Shown: positions 25,602 to 34,099 of the stretch, piece after piece
Layout: the number at the start of each line of letters is the position of its first letter
How positions within the stretch are numbered: position 1 is the first letter of the stretch
NCBI GenBank assembly: GCA_034716535.1
Contig: JAYEJW010000432.1
Coordinates: 1-61,477 of the forward strand
Direction of reading: 5' to 3'
Length of the DNA stretch: 61,477 nucleotides
DNA from: JAYEJW01 sp034716535
GTDB taxonomy: Bacteria > Pseudomonadota > Gammaproteobacteria > Chromatiales > Chromatiaceae
The notes under the pieces: model-generated
What the model saw: only the letters and a program-made list of their open reading frames with translations
Told to the model about the DNA's origin: nothing
The model's database searches: none
Program-made: the position numbers and the translations under genes

Positions 25602-25838
25602 ATGCTTGGCGAATCTCACGACCTGCTCCATGAGTTCCCGGATCTGGAAACGAAAATCGCGGAATTGCGTAGCAACAATGAAGACTTCGCGCACCTGATG
25701 AACCAATACGATAACCTCGACGCGCGCGTACGCAAGCTGGAGGAGCTCGGCACGCCGGTCGCCGATGAGACCATTGAGGACCTGAAGAAGGAGCGCCTGC
25801 TTCTCAAAGACCGCCTGTACGAGATCCTGCGCAGCTGA
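25602..25838 (+). CDS. YdcH/DUF465 small coiled-coil protein
   Basis: 78-residue protein beginning LGESHDLLHEFPDLETKIAEL and containing LMNQYDNLDARVRKLEE and LKKERLLLKDRLYEILRS, the standard DUF465 layout (two helices forming a hairpin). The start ATG has AGAGG about 9 bases upstream. It is a small cytoplasmic protein of unknown function, common in proteobacteria. The 220 bases upstream appear non-coding. Confidence 0.88.
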   Translation: MLGESHDLLHEFPDLETKIAELRSNNEDFAHLMNQYDNLDARVRKLEELGTPVADETIEDLKKERLLLKDRLYEILRS

Positions 25839-26070
25839 TTCGGACAGCGGATCCCCCAGCGGAGACTCGAACAACGGCCTCGCCGAGAAGCATTGTTAGT
25901 CGGGGCATAGGGTGCCGGGCCCCGTGCCCTGGGTCATTGTCCGTGTCGTCTGCCACCCTGAAGGGCCTTTCCCGCGCGGAAGCCTTGCCGCCCTCGATCA
26001 CGGCCTGGAGGGCATTCGGCGGGTGGAGCACTCGCTGGATAATCTCGACCTTCTCTTCTTTAGGCGTCAT
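25804..26070 (-). CDS. doubtful small ORF
   Basis: 88-residue frame whose first 50 residues look protein-like (TPKEEKVEIIQRVLHPPNAL, PFRVADDTDNDPGH). The C-terminal part is low quality and runs antisense into the DUF465 gene. GAGGG lies directly against the ATG, with no proper spacing. No family is recognised. It could instead be the untranslated leader region of the MBL hydrolase gene read backwards. Confidence 0.22.
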   Translation of the reverse strand: MTPKEEKVEIIQRVLHPPNALQAVIEGGKASARERPFRVADDTDNDPGHGARHPMPRLTMLLGEAVVRVSAGGSAVRISCAGSRTGGL

Positions 26071-26087
26071 CCCTCGCTCAACCGGCC

Positions 26088-26732
26088 ATGCTGCAGTACC
26101 GCATCATTCCCGTTACGGATTTCCAGCAGAACTGCACCCTACTGTGGTGTGACCACACCGGCCTGGCCGCTGTCATCGATCCCGGCGGGGATGTCGGGCA
26201 AATCCTCGACGCACTGAGGGAGATCGGGGTCCAACCGATAAAGATTCTGCTCACCCACGGGCACTTGGACCACGTGGGCGGAGCCGCCGACCTTGCCGAA
26301 CGCCTGGACGTTTCTATCGAGGGGCCGCACCGGGGAGATGAGGTCCTTCTCCGATCCCTCCCCGATCAGTGCAAGATGTTCGGATTCCCGCCCGTGCGGT
26401 CCTTCACCACAGGGCGCTGGCTGGAGCACGGCGACCGGATCCACCTCGGCGAGGCAGAGCTCGTGGTTGTTCACTGCCCCGGCCACACGCCGGGTCACGT
26501 TGTGTTCTATGCCCAACAGAGTCGGTTGGCGCAGGTCGGTGACGTACTCTTTCGGGGTTCTATCGGGCGGAGCGATTTCCCCGGAGGCAATCATAGGGAT
26601 CTTATCGACTCGATCCGCAACCGCCTCTTTCCACTCGGTGACGACGTGCTCTTCATTCCGGGCCACGGCCCCATGTCCAGCTTCGGTGCAGAACGGCGCA
26701 ACAACCCCTTCGTCGGTGACACCGTCGCATGA
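26088..26732 (+). CDS. MBL-fold metallo-hydrolase (glyoxalase II-like, YcbL type)
   Basis: 214-residue metallo-beta-lactamase fold protein. The motif THGHLDHVGG supplies the metal ligands, with further ligands in CPGHTPGHVVF, GDVLFRGSIGRSD and FIPGHGP. It begins LQYRIIPVTDFQQNCTLLWC, the usual start of the YcbL/glyoxalase-II-like group. It probably hydrolyses a thioester such as S-lactoylglutathione, but it lacks the C-terminal HAGH domain of true GloB. No signal peptide. It is monocistronic or leads into the hypothetical gene 124 bases on. Confidence 0.9.
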   Translation: MLQYRIIPVTDFQQNCTLLWCDHTGLAAVIDPGGDVGQILDALREIGVQPIKILLTHGHLDHVGGAADLAERLDVSIEGPHRGDEVLLRSLPDQCKMFGFPPVRSFTTGRWLEHGDRIHLGEAELVVVHCPGHTPGHVVFYAQQSRLAQVGDVLFRGSIGRSDFPGGNHRDLIDSIRNRLFPLGDDVLFIPGHGPMSSFGAERRNNPFVGDTVA

Positions 26733-26856
26733 GCCCGTAGCTACTCCCACCTTACCACTTAGGGACAACCGGATCTTCCGAGGGAAGGTGCGTACCGGAA
26801 TCCAGCCAACCCGTACCCAATGTGTGCTTTAATGAAAGAAACAGAGGCATATCCGG

Positions 26857-27606
26857 ATGAGTAAAGTGGGTTCGCGCTCATCTCCGTCTGCACGCGCCCG
26901 CAGCGGCCGCAGCTACTGGGTTCGCGGCGCCCTCTCGCCCTCTCAGGTCGGCGACAACCCCCCCTCCCCCAAGACATCCGGTGGCAAACGCTTCGTCGAA
27001 CCCTATCGGCTCAGCGAAGAGCAGCGCGCGGCAGTGCTTACGCCGCTGGAGGGCGAAGGGATCGGGGATCCGGCGAGCCGCGAGCTCTTCGCCGCAGCGC
27101 TGGAATACGATCTTGGGACCTGGCGCCAGATCGTCGAACCCGAGCCAAAACCGAAGCGCCCGAAGGTCCGGCCCGCCTCGAACAAAGCGGACGAAGCCCT
27201 CGCCGAGCTCTCCAAGGCCGCGCAAATCCTTGCCGAGCAGCTCGACCGCCTCGACGATGGCTCCACGAAGCAGCTGCAGCAGGGTCTCAAAGGGACGGAC
27301 CGTTTCAAGCGCAGCTACGGTGAGGACTACCTCAGGTCCTTGCGTTGCGAGCTCCTGCGTGTCGCCGGGGCCGGTCAACCGACGCGTCAACAGGCCGAAG
27401 CGCCCCCGTCCCGGCCCGCCATTTCGGATTCGGCACGAGATTTCCTCTTACGCGCGGCGCACGTTTTCGGCGAGTGTTTCGAGATCACCGCTACAGCAGA
27501 ACCCGGCGCGCCCTTTCTGACGGCCATTAGGGCCATCGTGGCGGCCACGGACGTGGAAGTGCCGACAGATCGGCGAACCGTCTCGCTGATCCTCAAGCAG
27601 GCCTGA
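26857..27606 (+). CDS. hypothetical protein
   Basis: 249 residues; no domain recognised. The first 45 residues are Ser/Arg/Gly/Pro rich and likely disordered. A conserved-looking helical region follows (YRLSEEQRAAVLTPLEGEGI, REFAAALEYDLGTW-type spacing), then a Pro/Lys linker (EPEPKPKRPKVRP), a helical segment (ADEALAELSKAAQILAEQLDRL) and a C-terminal helical domain ending RTVSLILKQA. There is no signal peptide or membrane segment. AGAGG lies about 10 bases before the ATG. The mix of disordered basic and helical parts could suit a phage- or mobile-element-derived protein, but nothing confirms it. Confidence 0.5.
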   Translation: MSKVGSRSSPSARARSGRSYWVRGALSPSQVGDNPPSPKTSGGKRFVEPYRLSEEQRAAVLTPLEGEGIGDPASRELFAAALEYDLGTWRQIVEPEPKPKRPKVRPASNKADEALAELSKAAQILAEQLDRLDDGSTKQLQQGLKGTDRFKRSYGEDYLRSLRCELLRVAGAGQPTRQQAEAPPSRPAISDSARDFLLRAAHVFGECFEITATAEPGAPFLTAIRAIVAATDVEVPTDRRTVSLILKQA

Positions 27607-27825
27607 GTACTCCCGGCCGGACCCCGCCGCCGTTGATCCCGCTTCCATCTGCCGTTTCGGAGTCGGTCCGGCGACTGAAATAGACGACGCCCGCTTCGGC
27701 TCGGTTACAATTCGTCGCACAATATGATCGCGACGTTTCGCGCGGGCGGAAAATCCGTCTTTCCAAATTTATCGTTTTCATCGATCGGCTTCAGCATCTG
27801 GGAACTCGGAGGTCCAAGCATCCCA

Positions 27826-30684
27826 ATGATCTTCAAGCGATTTCTCACAAAGAAAAAACCACACCCGGTTCCCGAGGATCAAGATAATCTGATCCGGATC
27901 GTCCGTAACCACGAGGACACAGCTGCCAGGCGCGATGCCTGCCGCCGCATCAGCCGCCTGTCCGCACTTCGGGAGCTCGCCACTACGGACGTGGACGCCG
28001 GCATACGGGAGATCGCCTTCGCCCACTACCGCAAGCTACTCTGCGGTCTGCTCGACGACCCGCCGCCTATGGCCGAACGCCTGAACGAGATCGCCGTCCT
28101 GGCGGACCCGCGTATTCTGGAGCAGGTCGCTGGTGCGGCACGTGAGTCGGAAGTACGCAGCGCCGCCATATCCAAGATCGAGAGTCCCACCGCGCTCGCC
28201 GCCTGTGCACTCAACGACGCTCTCGCCGCCAACAGAAGCGCCGCCGTCGAGCGCCTGGAGGACAAGCAGGCCTTGGAGCTGGTGGTCAGGAACATCGGGA
28301 AAAAAGACAAAAGGGTCTATCGCGTCGCGCGCGAGAAGCTCAAGGACATCGTCGAACGTGAAGCTTTGCCCGAGCGTATTCGCAGTAAGTGCGCTGAGCT
28401 GTGCGAGAAGCTCGAGCACCTCGGCCGCTTCGAAAGCTGGGTGAAGGACAGGTCGATCCTCGATCTTCTGGATCGCCAGTGGGCGGAGATCGAGTCCCAA
28501 ACCGAAGCCCAGTGGCAGACTCGTTACCGCGACCTGCGCAACCGCTTCCTGACCGCCTACGAAGAATATAGGCGAGAACACGAGGCCCAGATTGCCGCGG
28601 ACGTGGCCAGCGATGCCATACGACGCGAGTGCCGGAGCCTTCTCGATGAGCTGGCTGCCTGCACGTCGCTCACCGACGAGACCGAGATTGCCGCCCTTAC
28701 CGAGCGGATCTCGACCCGTTGGCTTGAGCTTGAGCCTCTTGCCGAGAACGAGCAATCCGCCATGGAACGACGCTACGCGGCCTTGTCGAGCCAAGCCTCC
28801 GAACGCCTGGAAGAGCTGGCGGCACAGCGCAAGCGTGACAAGCGGCTGAAAAAACTGCTGGCTGCGGCCGAGAAGGCCCTCGAACAATCAAAGTCGCTGG
28901 AGAGCAAGCGCATCCGCAAGCTGTTCGACGACGCCAAGCCGATCCTGAACGCCCCTGGGGTAAACGACACCCTCGCCGCTCGCTTTTCCAAGGCGCGGGA
29001 GCAGCTCGATGAGCGCCTGCGCAAGCAGAAAGGCCACGCGGAGCAGCGGCTGGTTAAGCTCCCCGGCAAGCTCGACGAGTTGGAGGCGGCCCTTGAGAAC
29101 GGGGAGCTCAGGCACGCCGAGCCTCTCTATCAAAGCCTCCTGGCCTGCCTTGATCTGGTGGAAGCCAGCGGTTTGCCGCACACGGCCTACAGCGCCGTGG
29201 CGGATCGCCTGCGCAAACTGTCGCCTCGGGTACGAGGCCTGCAGAAGTGGCGCAAATGGGGGGCGGACCAACACCGCCAAGACCTCTGCGAAGCGATGGA
29301 GACACTGTCGAATGCGGAGATGTCCCAGGAGAGCAAGGCCTCGCGCCTACACGACTTACAAATGGAATGGAAGGAGCTGGACAAGGCTGGCTCCCCAGTC
29401 AATCACCCTCTATGGGATCTGTTTCACGCCCTCTCGGAGCAGGTCTACGAGAGCTGCAAGCCTTACCTCGAGCGGCAGGCGGCGGAGCGCGAGACGAACC
29501 GCCAAGAGCGCGAGCAGCTATGTTCAGAGCTCGAGGAGTTCCTGGACAAGGTGGAGTGGGAGCGCATGGACTGGAAGAAGGCGACGCATGCGGAGCGGGA
29601 AATGCGCCAAGCTTGGAGCGCCATCGGACCGGTGGAGGGTCGTCACCGCAAAACCCTCGATAAGCGATTCCGGAGCGCCATGAAGCGCCTTGACGGACAC
29701 CTGACCGAAGAGCGTAACCGCAACCAGCAGCTCAAGCGCGACCTCGTCTCTCGCGTCGAGGCCCTCGCCGAGGAGCCGGATCTCGAGCGCGCGATTGAAG
29801 AGACCAAGCGCCTGCAACGACAATGGCACACGACCGTATCGGCCCGGCAGAAAGAGGAGAACCGCCTCTGGCAAGGTTTCCGTGCGGCCTGCGATGCGGT
29901 CTTTGCCCGCCGCAGAGAGCAGCACGAAGCTCAGGTCGCGGAGCTCGAACGTAACCTCCAGCAGCGTGAAGCCATCTGCCGGGACGCAGAAACGCTAGCG
30001 GACGCCGACTCGGACCAGATAGCGCAAGGATTGACGGCGCTGGAATCCCGCTGGCGGGATTCCGAGGTTCTGCCCATCCCGCGCCAGGCCGCGAGCCGCC
30101 TCAACCAGCGGTGGCGTGAAGCCCGAAGCTTGGTGCAACGCCGAGGCCGGGAGCGTCGTGAACAGCAGCGCCGGGAATCCCTGGACCTGTTGGCGCGCCA
30201 GTCCTCGGTCTGCGAGCGCCTGGAGCGATGGCTGGAAACTGAGGCTGGGGAAGAGATGAGCCTGGACGCCACGGAGGCAAAGTGGCAGGCGTTACCCAAA
30301 CAACGGGATGCCGGCCTGCAGGCGGCTATCGGGTCCCGCTTCGGTGCCGCCCTTCGCGCCCTGCGCGAGGGAGACACCACCTTGCGCGGGAGATTCGCCG
30401 CCAACGGCGAGCGGCGCGCCGAACTCTGCCTGCACCTGGAAGTCCTGGCACGGGTGGACTCACCACCGGAGCTCACCAAGGAACGCCTGGCGTTTCAGGT
30501 CACTCGCCTGAAAGAGCACATGCGCCAAGGCGAGAAGGACCCTTTGGAAGGCGCATCCCGTCTTCTTCAAGAATGGTATGTATGCGGTCCCGCCCCGGCA
30601 TCGGTGGCGGCCGGTCTCGAGGACCGATTCCGGCGTGCCCGTACGGCTCTCGAGAAGGTGGAGCGGGAGCACGAAGCAGCTTGA
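27826..30684 (+). CDS. long DUF349 domain protein
   Basis: About 952 residues, almost entirely helical and rich in Arg/Glu. It begins FKRFLTKKKPHPVPEDQDNL, followed by a HEAT-like N-terminal part (about 40-190) and then many DUF349 units with the WKxxxxAxREMRxxWxxIGPV-type pattern, e.g. WERMDWKKATHAEREMRQAW and RFRSAMKRLDGHLTEERNRN. No enzyme motif. The start ATG at 27826 was chosen because it opens the recognisable N-terminus; GGAGG lies 13 bases before it. An earlier in-frame ATG at 27724 adds an unlike 34-residue stretch. DUF349 proteins are cytoplasmic with unknown function. Confidence 0.8.
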   Translation: MIFKRFLTKKKPHPVPEDQDNLIRIVRNHEDTAARRDACRRISRLSALRELATTDVDAGIREIAFAHYRKLLCGLLDDPPPMAERLNEIAVLADPRILEQVAGAARESEVRSAAISKIESPTALAACALNDALAANRSAAVERLEDKQALELVVRNIGKKDKRVYRVAREKLKDIVEREALPERIRSKCAELCEKLEHLGRFESWVKDRSILDLLDRQWAEIESQTEAQWQTRYRDLRNRFLTAYEEYRREHEAQIAADVASDAIRRECRSLLDELAACTSLTDETEIAALTERISTRWLELEPLAENEQSAMERRYAALSSQASERLEELAAQRKRDKRLKKLLAAAEKALEQSKSLESKRIRKLFDDAKPILNAPGVNDTLAARFSKAREQLDERLRKQKGHAEQRLVKLPGKLDELEAALENGELRHAEPLYQSLLACLDLVEASGLPHTAYSAVADRLRKLSPRVRGLQKWRKWGADQHRQDLCEAMETLSNAEMSQESKASRLHDLQMEWKELDKAGSPVNHPLWDLFHALSEQVYESCKPYLERQAAERETNRQEREQLCSELEEFLDKVEWERMDWKKATHAEREMRQAWSAIGPVEGRHRKTLDKRFRSAMKRLDGHLTEERNRNQQLKRDLVSRVEALAEEPDLERAIEETKRLQRQWHTTVSARQKEENRLWQGFRAACDAVFARRREQHEAQVAELERNLQQREAICRDAETLADADSDQIAQGLTALESRWRDSEVLPIPRQAASRLNQRWREARSLVQRRGRERREQQRRESLDLLARQSSVCERLERWLETEAGEEMSLDATEAKWQALPKQRDAGLQAAIGSRFGAALRALREGDTTLRGRFAANGERRAELCLHLEVLARVDSPPELTKERLAFQVTRLKEHMRQGEKDPLEGASRLLQEWYVCGPAPASVAAGLEDRFRRARTALEKVEREHEAA

Positions 30685-30870
30685 TTTCCATCGATCCAAG
30701 CAATCAAACAGATGACTCATGCAACATTCGACACACCCGAGGCGAACGGGAGTCGGACGAGCGATTGCTACATTGATCGTCCCCAAGCCCAATCGGAAGG
30801 AGTTCTCGCTACGATTTCGCGAACGCGAGGCATTGCAAGAAGGAGGCCAAGCCGAGCTCAGCAGTTGACG

Positions 30871-31314
30871 TCACTCCTTCATGCGAACCGCGAGCACATC
30901 GCAGTTGGCACCATTGAGGACCGACCGGGCGGTGGAGCCGAGCAGCGCTGCCAGGCCGTGACGACCGTGGCTACCGATGATGATGAGGTCCGCTTCCAGT
31001 TCATCGGCAAGACGCAGAATCGTGTGCCCGGTGCTGCCGAGCTCGATGTGGCGGTCCTCCGGCGGCACGCCCAGGCGCTCCCCCAGCACCGCCATCTGCT
31101 TCTTCGCCACCTCCAGCAGCTCCTGCTCGAGATCGAAGTCGTCGGGCAGCACCAAGTCGCCCGAGTAGGCCATGGGCAAATACTCCACGACGTGTAGCAG
31201 GGTAAGCCGGGCCTGACAATGCTCTTTGAGCTGCTGAGCCCGAGCCACCACAGGCTCGGTCTCCGGGGCGAAGTCCACGGCCAGGAACAAGTGCCTGTAG
31301 GCGGCGGCGGTCAT
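30871..31314 (-). CDS. universal stress protein (UspA family)
   Basis: 147-residue single-domain Usp. It begins YRHLFLAVDFAPETEPVVARA and has the ATP-binding G-x2-G-x9-G-S/T motif in GSHGRHGLAALLGSTARSVL near the C-terminus, so it belongs to the nucleotide-binding subgroup. LTLLHVVEYLPMAYSGDLVLPDD is characteristic of UspA-like relatives. Cytoplasmic stress response role inferred from the family. It stands alone; the nearby secreted protein genes are separated by about 150 bases. Confidence 0.93.
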   Translation of the reverse strand: MTAAAYRHLFLAVDFAPETEPVVARAQQLKEHCQARLTLLHVVEYLPMAYSGDLVLPDDFDLEQELLEVAKKQMAVLGERLGVPPEDRHIELGSTGHTILRLADELEADLIIIGSHGRHGLAALLGSTARSVLNGANCDVLAVRMKE

Positions 31315-31470
31315 GACGGTCTCATCACTGCGGCGTTTCGTCCTTGAAGTATAGGAAACCTCATATCTGTCAGAGAGGCGGCCCGGTAAGGGAACGTACC
31401 CCGGTGTTGGGTCACAGAAAGATCCCGGAGCCGAGAAAAGCGCAGGTTACGGGCTAAGGACCGGACATTC

Positions 31471-32184
31471 TCATTGTTCGCAGGGCTTGAAGAAGGCGTT
31501 GTCCATCGCCTTCTCGCACTCGGCCCCGGTCGCCGTCTTGGCACTCGGATCGGCGCTCTCCAGGCGCTCTTCCCCTTCCATCCCGAGAAGCTGGCGCGCC
31601 GGGTCGCAGGCGGTACTGTCTGCGCACCGCCCGCTGTCCCCGCACACCCTGTCGACCAGCTTCTTGCAAGCTGTTTCCGCCGCCTCGGGCACGGATTCCG
31701 AGCAGGTGGGAAAGGCCGGATTCGTCAGGGCGTCGAAACACTCACTGCTGGACTCGGTCTGCGGCCGGGGCCCGGAGCCGATCGGCGCCCGGCGTTGCTC
31801 CTCACGCTCCATCCGCAACAATTGGTTGGCAAGAACACAGGGTTGCGAGCGAGCGCACTCGTTGCGGAAACCGCAGACCTTGCGGACCAGTTGATCGCAG
31901 TAGCGTTCCCGCAGTTGAGGCCTTGCCCCGGGCTCCGCCGACCAGACATCCATCATGTCCTCGGTGGGCACTGCCTCCCCGTCGCGGACGATCACCACGG
32001 AGCCGTTCTCCAGGCGGTGGGCGCCATCCCACAGGGGGGTCGTGCCGCCATTGTAGTAACGCATGGCGCGCCGGGTCTCGGGGTCGACTTTCAGTACGCT
32101 GCCGTCCTGAAGTGTTCCGGTCCAGGAGCCGGCAAGCGCCGGTCCGGAGGCGAGGAGGAAAAGAACAACGGCGAGTTTGCGCAT
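31471..32184 (-). CDS. secreted cysteine-rich protein with a duplicated six-cysteine module
   Basis: 237 residues. The signal peptide is about residues 1-18 (RKLAVVLFLLASGPALA). A first domain (GTLQDGSVLKVDPETRRAMRYY, TTPLWDGAHRLENGSVVIVRDG) is followed by two copies of a cysteine module. Each copy has the spacing C-x7-C-x5-C-x5-C-x(29-32)-C-x11-C (CDQLVRKVCGFRNECARSQPC and CKKLVDRVCGDSGRCADSTAC), giving 12 cysteines. A conserved QLLxMExEE follows each. Probably disulfide-rich and periplasmic. The start ATG at 32184 fits the signal peptide. No known enzyme family recognised. Confidence 0.75.
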   Translation of the reverse strand: MRKLAVVLFLLASGPALAGSWTGTLQDGSVLKVDPETRRAMRYYNGGTTPLWDGAHRLENGSVVIVRDGEAVPTEDMMDVWSAEPGARPQLRERYCDQLVRKVCGFRNECARSQPCVLANQLLRMEREEQRRAPIGSGPRPQTESSSECFDALTNPAFPTCSESVPEAAETACKKLVDRVCGDSGRCADSTACDPARQLLGMEGEERLESADPSAKTATGAECEKAMDNAFFKPCEQ

Positions 32185-32263
32185 ACCACCGCAAGTCCGT
32201 GAAATTCGTTCTGTAGATCGACTGGCCGATCTAACGGCTCTTCGCAATGCCGATCAACCCTGA

Positions 32264-32300
32264 GGGACAGGAGCGGACGACCCCGCCCGCTCCAAGTCCC
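32264..32300 (-). terminator. hairpin downstream of the Gly/Tyr-rich protein
   Basis: GGGAC-A-GGAGCGG and CCGCTCC-AA-GTCCC form a two-part stem with a 10-base loop just past the stop at 32312. There is no T run, so it is a weak or rho-assisted candidate. Confidence 0.4.
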
Positions 32301-32311
32301 TTGCCCAGAAG

Positions 32312-32692
32312 CTATTCGGGCAGCTTGGGAGACTTATCGCCACCGCTCTGGGGATTCACGACGATGGTACTGCCCCGGCCGTATCCCCCCGGGTAGCCCC
32401 AACCACCGCCGTGGGGACCGCCCCCCCAGCCATATGGACCACCGCCATAGCCATATGGACCACCGCCATAGCCGTAAGGACCACCGCCATAGCCGTAAGG
32501 ACCGCCCCCACCATAGGGGCCATAACCGTACCCGTAACGCCCGGGACCATAGTACCTATCATCGTCATCGCCGAACCACTTGCCCGGGCTCATCATGTCG
32601 AACATGCCCGCCTGGACCGGGGTGATGGTTGTAAAGCCTCCCAGACCGAGGGAAGCCATCGCAGCCAGAGAGATTATCGTATAGCGTTTCAC
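32312..32692 (-). CDS. secreted Gly/Tyr-rich protein, sulfur-globule-protein-like
   Basis: 126 residues. The signal peptide is about 1-28 (KRYTIISLAAMASLGLGG). The mature start has MFDMMSPGKWFGDDDDRYYG, followed by a GYGYGPYGGGGPYGYGG... region of tandem PYGYGGG units, then a short tail. The composition (Gly, Tyr, Pro, Trp) and the MSPGKWFG-type start resemble sulfur-globule envelope proteins of purple and colourless sulfur bacteria, but such low-complexity sequence also occurs in unrelated envelope proteins. The start is GTG at 32692 with GAGG nine bases upstream. No sox or dsr genes are in view. Confidence 0.6.
   Translation of the reverse strand: MKRYTIISLAAMASLGLGGFTTITPVQAGMFDMMSPGKWFGDDDDRYYGPGRYGYGYGPYGGGGPYGYGGGPYGYGGGPYGYGGGPYGWGGGPHGGGWGYPGGYGRGSTIVVNPQSGGDKSPKLPE
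32428..32511. repeat. 21-bp tandem coding repeat
   Basis: Four head-to-tail 21-bp units. Units 1 and 2 (32428-32448 and 32449-32469) are identical, unit 3 (32470-32490) differs by two bases, and unit 4 (32491-32511) is degenerate. Each encodes a GPYGYGG-type heptapeptide. Likely prone to length change by slippage. Confidence 0.85.
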
Positions 32693-33207
32693 TTCAGTTT
32701 TCCTCAGCGTAACGGTGCAAAAACTCTTGTGCCTGTTGCGCGGTTTGCGGGTAACGGTCGCAAGATCCTGCAACGCCGCAAGACCGAGTTCCTGGCGAGA
32801 CCCAGACCCGCTCGTCGACCTCGACATCCTTACAAAGGTTTTCTACGAGCGAGGCTCCGCGGACCCTATCGCGCACCCAGCCGAGCCTTTTCGCCTCGCC
32901 GGTTCGCGTTGACCGGGTACGGGCGTGTCTGTACCTTCGCCCTGAATTCTGACATAAACTTTTAGTATTATAACCACATGCGCAGAACTTTAGACCATGA
33001 TGAAGAGCATTGCGCATGCCGTCGGCCCAAGGTTGAGAGTCAACGGGCTCAAGAGCCAGACCGCCTGGAGCCGGGGAGCCCCTCGGGATGCGGCGACACA
33101 TTCTTCGACCTCGTGTTACTGCGACACGTTGCGTTGGACGGGTGGCCTCGCTTCACGCTGATGGGTCGGAAACACAACAGAGTCTCCTCCAACGTCGGGG
33201 TTATTGA
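32693..33207. other. 515-bp divergent intergenic region
   Basis: Lies between the Gly/Tyr-rich gene (minus) and the four-repeat secreted gene (plus), so it should hold both promoters. An AT-rich patch near 32950-32980 is the best promoter-like stretch, but -35/-10 spacing is poor. Small open frames here show no domain or ribosome-binding site that persuades me. Confidence 0.35.
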
Positions 33208-33918
33208 ATGAAAAGGTTATTTGCATGTCTGCTTGTCGGGCTCCCGCTGCTCGGCGCTGCCGCGGAGTATGAATCCACCCTGCTGGTACAAACCGGCAAG
33301 TTGCGCGAAAGCGATCTGATCGTGCGCACCGTCACGGACCTGGAGAGCAGCAAGATCTGTCTTGCCTTCTACGTCCGCACTGCAGGAACCAGCTCGGTGA
33401 TCACCTGCTACGACGCCGTGTCCGGTTTCCGCTCGAACATTAACCAAGTGGCATTCTTCAAGGACGGGAAGCTGGTCGTGCGCAAGGTGAAGGATTTCGA
33501 CAACAACGTGTCTTGCCTGGTGGCGTACGTCAGCACACCGGGCACCGCCCCCGCCATCGATTGTTACAAGAGCGCCAAGCCGGCAGACGATGCCATCGTG
33601 CGCGGCGGTCACCTGCGCGAGGGGGACCTGGAGATCCATCGTCTTATGGACCCGAACAGTGCAGAAACCTGTCTCGTTGCCTACGTCAGCACGGGGGGGA
33701 CTTCGCCATCGCTGATCTGTTACAACAGCCGGAACACCCCCGGAGAAGGCGGCATGGTACAAACCGCCCAACTTCGGGAAGGCGATCTCGTGGTCCGGAA
33801 AGTCATCGACCAGCCAAATGAGAAGACCTGCTTGATCACCTACGTAAGCACCGAGGGCACCTCCCCCCACTTCCATTGCTTCGACGAGCCGGGGGCCGCT
33901 CAACACCCGAACCCGTAG
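33208..33918 (+). CDS. secreted protein of four tandem C-x15-C repeats
   Basis: 236 residues. The signal peptide is about 1-19 (KRLFACLLVGLPLLGAAA). Four tandem repeats of about 53 residues follow (about 20-72, 73-126, 127-179, 180-229). Each has the pattern LREGDLxVRxVxD...xCLxxYVSTxGTSPxxxCY. Each repeat holds two cysteines exactly 15 residues apart (51/67, 103/119, 155/171, 208/224), suggesting one disulfide per unit. Repeats 3 and 4 are the most alike. Periplasmic or secreted; no known family comes to mind. The gene is convergent with ppdK, whose terminator lies just past its end. Confidence 0.75.
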   Translation: MKRLFACLLVGLPLLGAAAEYESTLLVQTGKLRESDLIVRTVTDLESSKICLAFYVRTAGTSSVITCYDAVSGFRSNINQVAFFKDGKLVVRKVKDFDNNVSCLVAYVSTPGTAPAIDCYKSAKPADDAIVRGGHLREGDLEIHRLMDPNSAETCLVAYVSTGGTSPSLICYNSRNTPGEGGMVQTAQLREGDLVVRKVIDQPNEKTCLITYVSTEGTSPHFHCFDEPGAAQHPNP

Positions 33919-33956
33919 CTCTACGCAGGTCCGGGGCACGAGGTACGAGGACACGC

Positions 33957-34002
33957 AAAAAAAATGACGGAAAGCGGAGTTCTTTAGGTCCGCTTTCCGT
34001 CA
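33957..34002 (-). terminator. strong rho-independent terminator of ppdK
   Basis: A perfect 14-bp stem, TGACGGAAAGCGGA/TCCGCTTTCCGTCA (33965-33978 and 33989-34002), with a 10-base loop. On the minus strand it is followed by T8 (33964-33957). It lies about 100 bases past the ppdK stop. Confidence 0.92.
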
Positions 34003-34099
34003 CTGTACGAAAACTCCGATGGATCTTTCCCTGATCCTCTGACGAGATCCGGGAAGCCGGCCCCACCGGCTCCCGAATCACGCCTGTAGCGATCCCCCG

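Noticed and set aside
32428..32511. Short CRISPR-like array
   Set aside because: Units are contiguous 21-bp coding repeats without spacers, in frame with the Gly/Tyr-rich protein.
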